DNA from: an uncultured Paracoccaceae bacterium
GTDB taxonomy: Bacteria; Pseudomonadota; Alphaproteobacteria; Rhodobacterales; Rhodobacteraceae
DNA: 64,000 nucleotides
Assembly (NCBI GenBank): GCA_947493335.1
Contig: CANLQO010000001.1
Coordinates: forward strand, 1,426,001 to 1,490,000
Reading direction: 5' to 3'
Shown: one piece after another, positions 42,992-53,317 of the stretch
How positions within the stretch are numbered: the first letter of the stretch is position 1
Layout: every line of letters starts with the position of its first letter
Notes under the pieces: model-generated
The model's database searches: none
Seen by the model: only the letters and a program-made list of their open reading frames with translations
Told to the model about the DNA's origin: nothing
Made by a program: the position numbers and the translations under genes

Positions 42992-44515
42992 TTATTTGCG
43001 CCAGATTTCGGGGTTGAAAAGTGCAATAATGGCAAGCGCTTCGAGCCGTCCAAGCACCATGGCAACGGCCAGAACACCCTTAGCCAGTTCGGGGATGCCG
43101 GAATAAGCAATGGGGTTTTCCGCCGCGATTGAGGCCAGCGGCCCGGTGGTCGACAGCGCCGCCACTGCCAAGACCATCGCGGTTTCGAACTGCACCCCGG
43201 TCAGCGACAAAAGCAGCATCACCCCCGCGACCGAGATCGCAAAGAGCATGAAGAAAATCCAAGAGATATAGGCCCCCTGCCGCCGGATGCGCCGCGCTTC
43301 ACCCCCGCCGCCGCCCACCGATGACGGATGCAAAAGCCGTTCCAGCTCGCGCTCGCTATGGCGGTAAAGCGCGTAGACCCGCAAGAGTTTCACCCCGCCC
43401 GCCGTTGTGGCCACGCCGCCGCCGATCAGCGCCAGCCCCACAAGGAAAAGCCCCGGCGTTTCCAGCCCCGACCAATCGGCCGCACTGACCCAATAGCGGG
43501 ATTCAAACCCGGTTGTGGTCAGAAAGGATGTGACGGTGAAGACCGTGCCCCAAAGCGCCTCGAGCCAGCCGGCAAGGCCGATGGCCCCATCTTCGTCAAT
43601 CGACCCGATGAAATGGCGACCATAGAGCAAGAGCGTGGAGCCGAGGACTAAGGCGATGGCCACCTGCACCTCTGGGTCGCGCAACAGGCTGCCGTCGCGG
43701 TCGAGCCCGTTGGCGGGCGTAAAAGTCAGCCGCGAGATCGCAAAGACGAAAAACGCAAATATCAGCACCTCGCCCCAGACACCCGAGGCCGCAAAGTAAA
43801 AGCCGCCGATGGGCGAGATGCCCGAGGACGACAGCACCGCCATGGCGTGGCAAAGTGCGATATATGGCACTTCGCCCAGCATCACCAACCCGATCCAAAG
43901 TGCAAAGGTCAGGCCGATGTAGATCGGGGTGAGTTGCAGGGCAAAGCGGGTCAACCGCTCTGACGGGTCAATGGCGCTGCCGATCTGGTTAAAAAGAGCG
44001 CCCGCGCCCCGCCCTACGCCGCCCTTGGCGCGCACCTCAAATCCGCCCAGATTCATCGGCGCAAAGATCGCGATGGCCGTGACCCAGACCAAGAGTCCGC
44101 CCATCCAGCCAACCGTCGCGCGCCAGAGGTGCAGCGATGGCGTCAGGCGGCCCGCGCCGTCATAGACCGTCGCACCGGTGGTGGTGAAGCTTGAAACCAT
44201 TTCGAACCAGGCGTCGAGAAAACTGGTGTTGCCAATCGCCTCATAAAACGGGATCGCGAAAAGCACCGGCAGCCCGGCAAAGGACGCGATAAGCGTGATC
44301 AACTGGCTGCGCGCCACAGACCGCGGCGCATATCCGGCCGTGGCCAGCCCCAGCACCAGCGTCAGAAAGCCAAAAAGGATCGTGCCGTAGAAAAAGACCC
44401 GCATGGTGACGAAATCTTCCATCAGCAGCCCATGCACGGCCGGGACCAGCATCGACAATGCACCCAGCCCCATCAGAAGCACAAAGAACGGCAGGGCTGT
44501 GAGGCGCGCCATCAT
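42992..44515 (-). CDS. trkH: TrkH potassium uptake subunit
   Basis: A 507-residue membrane subunit of the Trk K+ importer, built from four pore-loop repeats. Filter-like segments are visible: TTTGATVYD, SSSGISPIGG, TTTGFESRYW and STTGPLAS. It overlaps trkA by one base, so transport and regulatory subunits are coupled. A 138-base gap separates it from hfq, which may have its own promoter there. Confidence 0.95.
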   Translation of the reverse strand: MMARLTALPFFVLLMGLGALSMLVPAVHGLLMEDFVTMRVFFYGTILFGFLTLVLGLATAGYAPRSVARSQLITLIASFAGLPVLFAIPFYEAIGNTSFLDAWFEMVSSFTTTGATVYDGAGRLTPSLHLWRATVGWMGGLLVWVTAIAIFAPMNLGGFEVRAKGGVGRGAGALFNQIGSAIDPSERLTRFALQLTPIYIGLTFALWIGLVMLGEVPYIALCHAMAVLSSSGISPIGGFYFAASGVWGEVLIFAFFVFAISRLTFTPANGLDRDGSLLRDPEVQVAIALVLGSTLLLYGRHFIGSIDEDGAIGLAGWLEALWGTVFTVTSFLTTTGFESRYWVSAADWSGLETPGLFLVGLALIGGGVATTAGGVKLLRVYALYRHSERELERLLHPSSVGGGGGEARRIRRQGAYISWIFFMLFAISVAGVMLLLSLTGVQFETAMVLAVAALSTTGPLASIAAENPIAYSGIPELAKGVLAVAMVLGRLEALAIIALFNPEIWRK

Positions 44516-45891
44516 CAGAAAAAGTCGATGGTGACCTGCAAGAGCCGCTCAACCTCTGGCACGTCATCGGCCATGGCGAAGATGGCGATCACATCGCCTT
44601 CGTTGATGCGGGTGTCGCCGGTGGGTTTCACAAGGCCATTCGGCTTCATGATGCCACCAATCAGCGTGCCTTCGGGAAAGTTGATGTCGCGGATTTTCTG
44701 GCCCGAGATCGGTGAGGTGCCAAGCACCTGCGCCTCGATCACTTCGGCCTCGGCATCACCGATGGAATAGACGCCGCGCACCCGGCCATGCCGCACATGC
44801 CGCAGGATGGACGACACGGTGGTGGCACGCGGGTTGATATAGGCGTCAATGTCCAGCGGCCCCATCAATGGCACCAGCGTCGGGTCATTGATAAGCGTGA
44901 TCGCCATCGGGCAGCCCATGCCCTTGGCCCGGACCGACGCCAGAAGGTTGGTTTTGTCATCATTGGTCAGCGCCAGGACGGCATCGGCGTTGGCCACGCC
45001 CGCCTCTTCCAGCAGCGCGCTATCAAGGCCATCGCCGTTCAGGACAATCGTGCGGTCCAGCGCATCTGCGGCGTCTTCGGCGCATTGGCGACCCTTTTCG
45101 ATCACCCGGACGCGGAGCCGGTCGGTGCGCGCCTCAAGCGCTTGGGCAACGCCAAGGCCCACATTACCGCCGCCGATGATGACGATGCGTTCCTGCTTGC
45201 GCTGGGTCTTGCCAAAGATCTCCAGCGAGCGGTTCATGTCCTCTGTCTCGGTGAAGAGATAGATTTCGTCACCTGCAAAAATCTGGTCATTGGCCGCAGG
45301 CACGAAAAGCGCACCGGCCCGACGGATGCCCACGACAATGGCGCGCAGAGTCGAAAAGAGGTCCGTCAGCTGCCGCAGGGGCGTGTTGATCACCGGGCAA
45401 TCGTCTTCGATGGTGATGCCCAAAAGCTGTGCCTTGCCTTCCAGAAAGCTTTCTGTGTCAAAGGCGGCAGGAGCGGCGAGCCGTTGCAGCGCGGCCTCTG
45501 CCACCTCTTTTTCGGGGCTGATCACCACGTCAATGGGCAGGTGATCGCGGCGGTAAAGGTCGGAATAGATCGCGTCTAGATAGCTTTGCGCCCGCAGACG
45601 CGCGATCTTGCGCCGCACGGCAAAGATCGAATGAGCCACCTGACAGGTGACCATATTGACCTCATCCGAGTGGGTCGCGGCGATAATCATATCCGCATCC
45701 CGCGCGCCTGCGCGTTCAAGGATGTCGGGGTAGCTCGCGTGGCCTGCGATCCCCTGCACATCAAGGCTATCGGTGGCGCGGCGCACCAATTCGGCGTTGT
45801 TGTCCACGACGGTGACGTCGTTGCGTTCACCCGACAGATGCCGCGCAATTTGCCAGCCGACCTGCCCCGCGCCGCAAATAATGACCTTCAT
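44515..45891 (-). CDS. trkA: TrkA potassium transport regulator
   Basis: A 458-residue cytoplasmic protein with two RCK units, each an NAD-binding Rossmann fold plus TrkA-C domain. Nucleotide loops are GAGQVGWQIARHL (about residues 6-18) and GGGNVGLGVAQ (about 240-250). It gates TrkH in response to nucleotide binding. In Rhodobacterales and rhizobia the ntrYX-trkAH order is conserved. It starts 51 bases after ntrX. Confidence 0.95.
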   Translation of the reverse strand: MKVIICGAGQVGWQIARHLSGERNDVTVVDNNAELVRRATDSLDVQGIAGHASYPDILERAGARDADMIIAATHSDEVNMVTCQVAHSIFAVRRKIARLRAQSYLDAIYSDLYRRDHLPIDVVISPEKEVAEAALQRLAAPAAFDTESFLEGKAQLLGITIEDDCPVINTPLRQLTDLFSTLRAIVVGIRRAGALFVPAANDQIFAGDEIYLFTETEDMNRSLEIFGKTQRKQERIVIIGGGNVGLGVAQALEARTDRLRVRVIEKGRQCAEDAADALDRTIVLNGDGLDSALLEEAGVANADAVLALTNDDKTNLLASVRAKGMGCPMAITLINDPTLVPLMGPLDIDAYINPRATTVSSILRHVRHGRVRGVYSIGDAEAEVIEAQVLGTSPISGQKIRDINFPEGTLIGGIMKPNGLVKPTGDTRINEGDVIAIFAMADDVPEVERLLQVTIDFF

Positions 45892-45942
45892 CGCAAAACT
45901 CCCGTTGCGCCTGAGATGTCAAACCCCTGTCACGCGCCGGTG

Positions 45943-47337
45943 TCAATCACCTTCCACATAGGCCACGCGCGCGCCTGCCTTGTTGGTGGTGGCCACCCCC
46001 AGCGATTTCAGCTTGCGATGAAGCGCGCTGCGTTCCATGCCAACGAAAGAGGCGGTGCGGCTGATATTGCCGCCGAAACGGTTGATCTGGGTCAGCAAAT
46101 ATTCACGTTCAAAAAGCTCGCGCGCTTCACGCAGCGGCAGCGTCGCCAGCCCGCCAGACAGGACAATGCGGCCTTCTTCGGCGCTCGCCTCATCACTGGC
46201 TGGCAGCTCTTTGGCCGAGATATCGCCGCTGTTTTCCCCAAGGATCAGAACGCGTTCCACGACGTTCTTCAACTGCCGCACGTTGCCGGGCCAGAGCATC
46301 GTTTGCAGCAAAGCGCGGGCATCTTCGGCCAGTGCGCGCAGCGGCAGGCCCTGCGCCTTGTTGAACATGCCAATGAAGTGTTCGGCCAAAAGCGGGATAT
46401 CTTCGCGCCGCTCTTCCAGACTTGGCACATGGATCGGCACGACGTTGAGGCGGTGATAAAGTTCTTCGCGGAAGGTTCCATTTGCGATTTCACCCGGCAA
46501 ATCCCGGTTGGTCGAAGAGATCACGCGCAGATCGACCTGCACCTTGTCGGTGCCGCCCACGCGGTTGAAGGTCTGATCGACCAGCACGCGCAGGATTTTT
46601 GACTGCGTGCCAAGCGGCATATCCGCGATCTCATCAAAGTAGATGACGCCGCCGTTGGCTTGCTCCAGCAGCCCCTTTTCGATGCCGCCAGCGGACTGAC
46701 GGCCAAACAGCACCTCTTCCATGCGGTCCGGTTCGATGCTGGCCGAAGAGACGGTGACAAAGGGCGCACCAGAGCGGTTGGATTGGGCGTGGATGTAACG
46801 CGCGGCGATTTCCTTGCCCGAACCCGCTGGGCCGGTCAGCATGACCCGGCCATTGGATTTCGTGACCTTGTCCAATTGCCCCTTGAGCGCGCGGAAGGCC
46901 GCGCTGTCGCCCAGCATCTCGGCCGTCGCCGTCTCACCGCGCTTGAGTTCGACGTTCTCGCGCCGGAGCCGCGAGGTTTCCATCGCGCGGCGGATCACGA
47001 CCATTAACTGATCAATATTAAAGGGCTTTTCGATGAAGTCGTAAGCGCCCTGTTTGATCGCGGCGACGGCGATTTCAATGTTGCCGTGGCCAGAGATGAT
47101 GACAATCGGAATGTCAGGGTGGTCGCGTTTGACGGTCTTGAGGATGTCGATCCCATCCATGCCGCTATCTTTCAGCCAGATATCAAGGATCATTAGCGCC
47201 GGCGGCTCGGCGGCGATTTCCTTCATACATTGGTCGGAATTCGCGGCCAATCGGGTGGTATAGCCTTCGTCCTTCAGGATGTCCGAAATCAGCTCCCGGA
47301 TATCGCGTTCATCGTCGGTGATCAGAATATCGCCCAT
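45943..47337 (-). CDS. ntrX: NtrX response regulator without GAFTGA
   Basis: A 464-residue NtrC-like regulator paired with NtrY. The receiver domain has Asp52 as phosphoacceptor, and the AAA+ domain has Walker A GPAGSGKE at 169-176 and Walker B YFDEIADM. A Fis-type helix-turn-helix ends the protein. Where sigma-54 activators carry GAFTGA, this protein reads FGRQSAGGIEKG (211-222), so direct sigma-54 contact is unlikely. ATG 47337 (MGDILITDDE) has GAGG upstream; an ATG 12 bases earlier overlaps the ntrY stop. Confidence 0.93.
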   Translation of the reverse strand: MGDILITDDERDIRELISDILKDEGYTTRLAANSDQCMKEIAAEPPALMILDIWLKDSGMDGIDILKTVKRDHPDIPIVIISGHGNIEIAVAAIKQGAYDFIEKPFNIDQLMVVIRRAMETSRLRRENVELKRGETATAEMLGDSAAFRALKGQLDKVTKSNGRVMLTGPAGSGKEIAARYIHAQSNRSGAPFVTVSSASIEPDRMEEVLFGRQSAGGIEKGLLEQANGGVIYFDEIADMPLGTQSKILRVLVDQTFNRVGGTDKVQVDLRVISSTNRDLPGEIANGTFREELYHRLNVVPIHVPSLEERREDIPLLAEHFIGMFNKAQGLPLRALAEDARALLQTMLWPGNVRQLKNVVERVLILGENSGDISAKELPASDEASAEEGRIVLSGGLATLPLREARELFEREYLLTQINRFGGNISRTASFVGMERSALHRKLKSLGVATTNKAGARVAYVEGD

Positions 47338-47345
47338 GTCGGTCC

Positions 47346-49601
47346 TCATGCTGGAATTTTATTGGCCGAGGCCCCGGCGGGGCTGATCGGCAGGTCAATC
47401 ACGGCGCGGGCCCCCACACGGGCCCCGTCACCAAAGGGTTCTGCATCGGTCAGCGTCAGGGTGCCGCCGTGCTCTTCGATAATTTTCTTCACGATGGGAA
47501 GGCCAAGGCCAGTCCCCTTGTCGCGTGTCGTCACGTAAGGCTCAAAAAGCCGCGTGCGGTCCTCTGGCAGGCCGATGCCGTTGTCCTGAATGGTGATCTG
47601 GGCCGCTTCATCTGCGATGGTCAGGGCCACCCGCACCTCTGGTTCTACAACCACATCGGGCTGTTTTTCCTGCAAGGTTTCAATGGCTTCGCCTGCGTTC
47701 TTAATCAGGTTTGTCAGCGCCTGAGAGATCATTGTGCTGTCAAGTTCAGCCATGGCGACCCCATCGGGCAGGTCCGAGACGATGCGCACATCAGGCTGGC
47801 CCGCCTCTTGCAGCGTGACCGCATCGCGCACGAGCGTCACCAGATCGGCAGGTTTGAGTTCGGGTTCCGGCATCCGCGCGAACTTGGAAAACTCATCAAC
47901 AATGCGCCGCAAGTCATTGGTTTGGCGAACGATAACGTCCGTCATCTGTTCAAGGGCGGCGTCATCCGCGACCTCTTTGCTGAACTTGCGCTTGATCCGC
48001 TCGGCAGAAAGTTGGATCGGCGTCAGCGGGTTCTTGATTTCATGCGCGATGCGGCGGGCCACGTCACCCCAGGCGGCCATCCGCTGGGCGCTGACAAGAT
48101 CGGTGACGTCATCAAAGGCCACAACGTAGCCTTCCAGCGCACCTTCGGTATTCAGACGCGGGGCCATGCGCACCAGCAGGCTTTCCTGCTGGCCCTTGCG
48201 GATCAGGTTGACCTGTTCCTGTACGCCCTGTTTCACATCGCGACGCAGGCGCACGAAGATCGGTTCAAATTCCGGGATCGCCACGGCAAGCGCCAGATCC
48301 GCCTGCCCCTCATCCACCGACAAAAGCCTTTTGGCAGAAGGGTTTACGAAGGTGATCCGGCCTTCGGGGTCCAGCCCCACCACGCCGGAGGTGACCGACG
48401 ACAACACGCTGTCAAAAAGCCGCCCGCGCCGTTCAGAACGTTCGTTGGCATCCAGCAGTTCCTGCCGCTGGCCCTTGAGCTGGGTGGTCATCTGGTTGAA
48501 GTAATTGCCAAGCTGGCTGATCTCATCATCACCATCGTCTTCGATGACCTGCACGTCCAAATCGCCCTTACCGACGCGCTGTGAGGCGCTGACAAGGCGG
48601 CCCACCGGGGCCGACAGACGTTCGGCAAAAGACAGGCCCATCCAGGTGGCAGCAAGGATCATGATCACCGCGAAGCCAAGATAGAGGAACCCGAACCCGA
48701 ACAAGAGCCGGCCACGATCACGTTCAAGCTGCTCGTAAAGCGCAAAGGTTTCTTCGGTTTCGTCCAGTAGCGCGAGGATGTCCCCATCCACCGCGCGGGT
48801 CACATAGATGTAGCGATCCAGAAACGTCGACAGCGGGATCAGCGCGCGGAATTCGTTGTTGTTGGGGTCTTCGATGATCGTCGCGCCCTCGAGATCGGCA
48901 AGGGCGAACTGGTCGGGCGTGGGTTGTTCATAGTTGAAGTCATAGGACCGCGCCCCGCGCGTGCGGATCGTGCCGGATCCGTCAAGAAAGAACACTTCTG
49001 TCAGGCCACGGTCGATCTGGTTCTGGACCCGCGCGATGGCCTGCCGCACATCGCCATCATCCATGAAGAAGTTCGTTTGCCGTTCGGTATTCAGGAATGC
49101 AGCCAGCGCGTTTCCGTCGCGCAAAAGCTCATTTCGTTCTTCGTTTTCATAGGCTTGCGCGGTCGAGAGTGACGTGCCCAGCACCGTCTGGACCCGTTCG
49201 GAAAACCAGCCTTCAAAGCCCAGATTGATCGATAAAAGGGCAAAGACCGCCACAAGGATCGTCGGGATCAGCGCCAAAAGGGCAAAGACACCGGTCAAGC
49301 GCAGGTGCAGGCGCGACCCTGCCGATTTGTTGCGCCGCGCGACGACCATGCGCATCACGCGCAGCATCACAAGGGCCGCCACAACGATGATGTAGATCAG
49401 GTCGGCCAGCAGAATCAGGCGCAGCGACAGGTCATTGGCGCTGGGATCAAGCGGTTGGCCCAGCACCACAAAGGTCAGCGCCGTGAGCACGGGGCCCAGC
49501 ACAATGATGCTGAGCGTCAGCGCATTCTGCACCTCGCGCCGCCTGCGCCAGCGGGAAAACCGCCTGATATCAATGCCCAAAAGGGAACGCTGCACGCGCA
49601 T
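47346..49601 (-). CDS. ntrY: NtrY sensor histidine kinase
   Basis: A 751-residue membrane kinase that senses nitrogen or redox conditions and phosphorylates NtrX. Four N-terminal hydrophobic segments (about residues 25-110 and 290-320) flank a periplasmic region. HAMP and PAS-like domains follow, then the phosphoacceptor His520 in [13 protein letters not shown] and the ATPase motifs NLIKNAGEA, DNGIGLP and GTGLGLPI. AGGTG precedes the ATG. Its own promoter candidate lies about 40 bases upstream. Confidence 0.94.
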   Translation of the reverse strand: MRVQRSLLGIDIRRFSRWRRRREVQNALTLSIIVLGPVLTALTFVVLGQPLDPSANDLSLRLILLADLIYIIVVAALVMLRVMRMVVARRNKSAGSRLHLRLTGVFALLALIPTILVAVFALLSINLGFEGWFSERVQTVLGTSLSTAQAYENEERNELLRDGNALAAFLNTERQTNFFMDDGDVRQAIARVQNQIDRGLTEVFFLDGSGTIRTRGARSYDFNYEQPTPDQFALADLEGATIIEDPNNNEFRALIPLSTFLDRYIYVTRAVDGDILALLDETEETFALYEQLERDRGRLLFGFGFLYLGFAVIMILAATWMGLSFAERLSAPVGRLVSASQRVGKGDLDVQVIEDDGDDEISQLGNYFNQMTTQLKGQRQELLDANERSERRGRLFDSVLSSVTSGVVGLDPEGRITFVNPSAKRLLSVDEGQADLALAVAIPEFEPIFVRLRRDVKQGVQEQVNLIRKGQQESLLVRMAPRLNTEGALEGYVVAFDDVTDLVSAQRMAAWGDVARRIAHEIKNPLTPIQLSAERIKRKFSKEVADDAALEQMTDVIVRQTNDLRRIVDEFSKFARMPEPELKPADLVTLVRDAVTLQEAGQPDVRIVSDLPDGVAMAELDSTMISQALTNLIKNAGEAIETLQEKQPDVVVEPEVRVALTIADEAAQITIQDNGIGLPEDRTRLFEPYVTTRDKGTGLGLPIVKKIIEEHGGTLTLTDAEPFGDGARVGARAVIDLPISPAGASANKIPA

Positions 49602-49629
49602 TCACCTGTTTCCACACGGGGGGGTGCCC

Positions 49630-49680
49630 CCGCCATACCGCTATTATATGTGGTCCTGCCGCAGGGATGTCCCTTCGGGG
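49630..49680 (-). promoter_or_regulatory. Candidate ntrYX promoter
   Basis: In the 98-base gap before ntrY the minus strand holds a perfect TATAAT (plus-strand 49643-49648). Upstream, GGGACA gives a partial -35 match with a 19-base spacer. A GC-rich hairpin (GGGGG/CCCCC near 49628-49640) lies between it and the gene. This would let ntrYX be expressed apart from ntrBC. Confidence 0.45.
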
Positions 49681-49699
49681 CCACGGTTATGTTGCGGTT

Positions 49700-51064
49700 T
49701 TACATCAGCTTGCGGCGGCGTGTCACGCGAATATCGAGGTCAGTGATCTTTTTACGCAAGGTATTGCGGTTGATCCCGAGCAGATCGGCACATTTGGCCT
49801 GATTTCCGCCCGTGGCATCCAGCGCGATTTCGATCAGCGGGGCCTCAACCTCTTTCAAAATGCGGTTGTAAAGGCCCGGCGGCGGCAAGACACCGCCATG
49901 CAGGTCAAAATAGCGCTGCAGGTGTTTCGCAACCGAGGCAGAGAGCTTTTCACCCTCGCCACCTGACCGCAGCGGTTCCATCGCGGGCTGGTTGCCTAGC
50001 ACCATTTCAACCTCGGCGCGGCTGATGTCCTCTTCGGCGGCGGTAAAGACAAGGCGGCGCACAGCGTTTTCCAATTGCCGCACGTTGCCCGGCCAGCTAT
50101 AGGCGCGCACCAGTTCCAGCGCGGCACCGCCCAGACGGCGCATCGGCGCGCCATCGCGCTCTGCGCGGGCCAGAAAGTGATCGGCCAGAAGCGGTATGTC
50201 ATCGACCCGTTCGCGCAGCGACGGCACGGTGACGGTCACACCGCCCAGCCGGTAAAACAGGTCCTCGCGAAAGGCCCCCTGCTCCATCAGGCCGTTCAGG
50301 TTGGCCTGTGAGGTCGCCATGATCCGCGGCGCATTTTCGTCCAGACTGTCAAGCATGCGCACGATGCGGGCCTGCGCCTGATCGTCCAGATCGCCCACCT
50401 CATCAAACAGGATTGAGCCGCCCTTGGCCCGGGACAACACTGCATTGGGGCCGTCGATGCTTTCCAGATCGGCGCCGGTCACGGTCACAAACGGCAGGCT
50501 ACGCCGGTCGGAAAAGTCGTGGATCGCGCGCCCGATCAAGGATTTTCCCGTCCCGCTTTCACCCACGATCAGCACTGGAAGTGCTGTGTTCATCACCCGC
50601 GCCACAAGCCGATAGAGCGCCTGCATCGCTGCCGTGCGGCCCACCAGAGGCAGATCGCCCGCGTCATCTGTTGTCGTCTCGCGCCGCTGCGGCACGCGGC
50701 GCTTGACCTCAAGCGCGCGGGCGGCGCGTTTCATCAAGTCGGGCAGATCAAAGGGCTTGGGCAGATAATCGTAGGCGTCGGCCTCAGCCGCCTGAATAGC
50801 GGTCATGATCGTATTCTGGGCCGAGATCACGATGACCGGCAGGCCGGGCCGCGCATCGGCAATCTTGGGCAATTGTTCCAGCCCATTGCCGTCGGGCATG
50901 ACCACGTCAGAGATCACCAGATCACCTTTACCCTCTTCCACCCAGCGCATCAGCGTGACCAGCGAAGAGGTCGCATGGACCTTGCAGCCCGCACGGGTGA
51001 GTGCCTGCGTCAGCACGGTCCGGATTGTGCGGTCATCGTCGGCAACTAGGATGGTTCCGTCCAT
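49700..51064 (-). CDS. ntrC: NtrC nitrogen regulator, GAFTGA deleted
   Basis: A 454-residue response regulator of the nitrogen-limitation system. Receiver Asp53 (ISDVVMPDG), Walker A GESGTGKS at 168-175, Walker B ILFDEVGD and a C-terminal Fis-like helix-turn-helix ([12 protein letters not shown]) are present. Between residues 196 and 216 the GAFTGA loop is missing and the segment is shortened, as in Rhodobacter capsulatus NtrC, which activates sigma-70 promoters. It overlaps ntrB by one base. Confidence 0.95.
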   Translation of the reverse strand: MDGTILVADDDRTIRTVLTQALTRAGCKVHATSSLVTLMRWVEEGKGDLVISDVVMPDGNGLEQLPKIADARPGLPVIVISAQNTIMTAIQAAEADAYDYLPKPFDLPDLMKRAARALEVKRRVPQRRETTTDDAGDLPLVGRTAAMQALYRLVARVMNTALPVLIVGESGTGKSLIGRAIHDFSDRRSLPFVTVTGADLESIDGPNAVLSRAKGGSILFDEVGDLDDQAQARIVRMLDSLDENAPRIMATSQANLNGLMEQGAFREDLFYRLGGVTVTVPSLRERVDDIPLLADHFLARAERDGAPMRRLGGAALELVRAYSWPGNVRQLENAVRRLVFTAAEEDISRAEVEMVLGNQPAMEPLRSGGEGEKLSASVAKHLQRYFDLHGGVLPPPGLYNRILKEVEAPLIEIALDATGGNQAKCADLLGINRNTLRKKITDLDIRVTRRRKLM

Positions 51065-52140
51065 TAATCTTCTCCGTCGTCGTCAGAATTGGGGGCCAGC
51101 GGCAGGCTGACGCGAAACACGGTTTTTCCCGGAACGCTATCGACGCTGATCCAGCCGCCGCCGTCGTGGATCAGCTTGCTGACCAGCGCGAGCCCCAGCC
51201 CGGTGCCGTTTTCACGGCCCGAGACAAAGGGTTCAAAAACATCCGCTGCGATGTCGGGCGGCAAGCCGGGGCCATCGTCGATAATCTCGACCTGAAGCGG
51301 CAGGCGGGCCTGCGTGCCATCGTGCTGCCGCACCCGCAAAGACGTGTCATAGAAGGTGTGCAGGCGGATGGTCCCGCCCTCTTTGCCCGCTTCGGAGGCA
51401 TTCTTGAGCAGGTTCAGGAAGACCTGCTGCAACTGGTCACCATCGGCCAAAGCGCGCGGCAGCGACGGATCGTAATCCACGATGAAATACATATGCGCGC
51501 CAAAACCGACGGCCGCCGATTGTCGCGCGCGGTCCAGCACATCGTGGATATTGACCGACTTGCGCACTGGTGGGCGCAGATTGCCGAACTGTTCGACCTG
51601 CTCCAACAACTTCACGATGCGCCGCGATTCACCGACGATCAGGTCGGTCATTTCCTGATCTTCCGCCGATAGCCCCATCGACAAAAGCTGTGCCGCACCG
51701 GTGATGCCCGCTAGCGGGTTCTTGATCTCATGGGCCAGCATCTCGGCCATGCCGATTGCGGATCGCGCGGCCTTGTGGGTCTGACCGTTCTGAACGATCC
51801 GGCTGGCCATCTCGCGCGGGCTGATCATCAGGATCATCGTGTCCTCGACATTGCCCAAAGGCGAGAAAAGCACGTTGCAATGGCTGGGCGCGCGCATGCC
51901 AGAGCCGACAAAGACATCGTTGAGGAAGATCGAGCGGCGCTCGGAATGGGCCGAGGCAAAGGGGCCTTCGATTTCGGCGTCGATCATGACCTTTTCCCAC
52001 AGGACCGCGCCTTCAAGCGCGCGAGCCGAGAGGTTCAGAAAGCTTTCCGCCGCCGGGTTGGATTGCAGGATCGTGTCATCAGGGCCGACAAGCAGCGCAG
52101 GCACGGGCAGAGAGGACCAGAGCACATCGCCTTCGATCAT
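51064..52140 (-). CDS. ntrB: NtrB nitrogen sensor kinase
   Basis: A 358-residue cytoplasmic histidine kinase that phosphorylates NtrC under nitrogen limitation and is controlled by PII proteins. A PAS domain fills residues about 5-110. The phosphoacceptor is His137 in [18 protein letters not shown], and the ATPase domain has [17 protein letters not shown] and [12 protein letters not shown] 52140 overlaps the dusB stop by four bases. dusB(nifR3)-ntrB-ntrC is the classical Rhodobacter operon. Confidence 0.95.
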   Translation of the reverse strand: MIEGDVLWSSLPVPALLVGPDDTILQSNPAAESFLNLSARALEGAVLWEKVMIDAEIEGPFASAHSERRSIFLNDVFVGSGMRAPSHCNVLFSPLGNVEDTMILMISPREMASRIVQNGQTHKAARSAIGMAEMLAHEIKNPLAGITGAAQLLSMGLSAEDQEMTDLIVGESRRIVKLLEQVEQFGNLRPPVRKSVNIHDVLDRARQSAAVGFGAHMYFIVDYDPSLPRALADGDQLQQVFLNLLKNASEAGKEGGTIRLHTFYDTSLRVRQHDGTQARLPLQVEIIDDGPGLPPDIAADVFEPFVSGRENGTGLGLALVSKLIHDGGGWISVDSVPGKTVFRVSLPLAPNSDDDGED

Positions 52141-53123
52141 GCGGCCACCTCCATCGCGGTAAGGGCGTCGGGGATCAGGGCAGCCACAGACGCAGGGTCT
52201 GCGGCGGTCAGCACCTCTTTGCGCAACTGCGTCGGTGTGCCTGCGTCGTCCATGTACCACCCCAGATGTTTGCGGGCGACGCGGCGACCAAGGTCAGCGC
52301 CATAGAACGACAGCATCGCTTCGTAGTGCCCGGCCACCAGGGCAATCAGGTCATGACCTTCCGGCACCTTGGGCGCGGGCGTGCCATGCAGCACATGGGC
52401 CACCTGCGCCAGAAGCCAGGGCCGCCCCTGCGCGCCGCGTCCGATCATCACGCCATCGGCGCCGGATTTGGCAAGCGCCGTCTGTGCCGTGCTTGCATCC
52501 ACAATGTCGCCATTCGCGATCACCGGGATCGTGACCGCATCCTTGATCGCGCCGATCGCGGTCCAATCTGCAGCGCCTTTGTAAAATTGGCAGCGGGTGC
52601 GGCCATGGATCGTCACCAACCGCACCCCTGCCTGTTCTGCCCGGGCGCAAACCCCGGCAGCATTCAATGTCTGATCGTCCCAGCCCAGCCGTGTCTTGAG
52701 CGTCACGGGAACGTCTACCGCGTTCACCACAGCCTCGATCAGCGACAGCGCGTGATCGGGCGTGCGCAACAAGGCAGAACCGGAATAACCGCCCACGACC
52801 TTTTTGGCGGGACAGCCCATGTTGATGTCGATGATCGCTGCACCATTGCCGGCGGCGACCTTGGCGGCCTCTGCCATCCAGTACGCCTCTCGCCCGGCAA
52901 TCTGCACGGCGGTGCCCTGCTGGTCGTAGCCCAGTTCGGCCCGCGCCCGCGCGTCCGGTTTGGCGTTGACCATATCCTTGGAGGCGACCATCTCGCTCAC
53001 CACCCAGCCCGCGCCGAAAGAGGCGACCAGCTGCCGGAACGGCAGGTCGGTGATGCCCGCAAGCGGGGCCAGCGCCACCGGAGGGGCCAGCGTTGCGGTG
53101 CCAAGGTCAATCAGGTCTGCCAC
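52137..53123 (-). CDS. dusB: tRNA-dihydrouridine synthase DusB
   Basis: A 328-residue FMN enzyme that reduces specific uridines in the tRNA D-loop (formerly NifR3). LAPLAGITDLPFRQL opens the TIM barrel, the catalytic acid is Cys104 in NMGCPAKKV, and TIHGRTRCQFYKG and ANGDI contact FMN and tRNA. It is the first gene of the long minus-strand cluster ending at hflX and is divergent from ispDF with a 194-base promoter gap. Confidence 0.96.
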   Translation of the reverse strand: MADLIDLGTATLAPPVALAPLAGITDLPFRQLVASFGAGWVVSEMVASKDMVNAKPDARARAELGYDQQGTAVQIAGREAYWMAEAAKVAAGNGAAIIDINMGCPAKKVVGGYSGSALLRTPDHALSLIEAVVNAVDVPVTLKTRLGWDDQTLNAAGVCARAEQAGVRLVTIHGRTRCQFYKGAADWTAIGAIKDAVTIPVIANGDIVDASTAQTALAKSGADGVMIGRGAQGRPWLLAQVAHVLHGTPAPKVPEGHDLIALVAGHYEAMLSFYGADLGRRVARKHLGWYMDDAGTPTQLRKEVLTAADPASVAALIPDALTAMEVAA

Positions 53124-53317
53124 GTATTTGGACTTTTGCCTATTTACTGTGCGTTCACGCTTTAACTAGCGCGGCACCGACACAAGAACAACGCAACTTG
53201 CCATGGAATTAGGCAGTGTTCACATAATGCCCAATTATTGTGCATCTATCGCGCGATCCCTTGCCGATTGCATGACAAAGCGTCACCAATGAAAACAAGC
53301 AAAGGACCACGACACAG

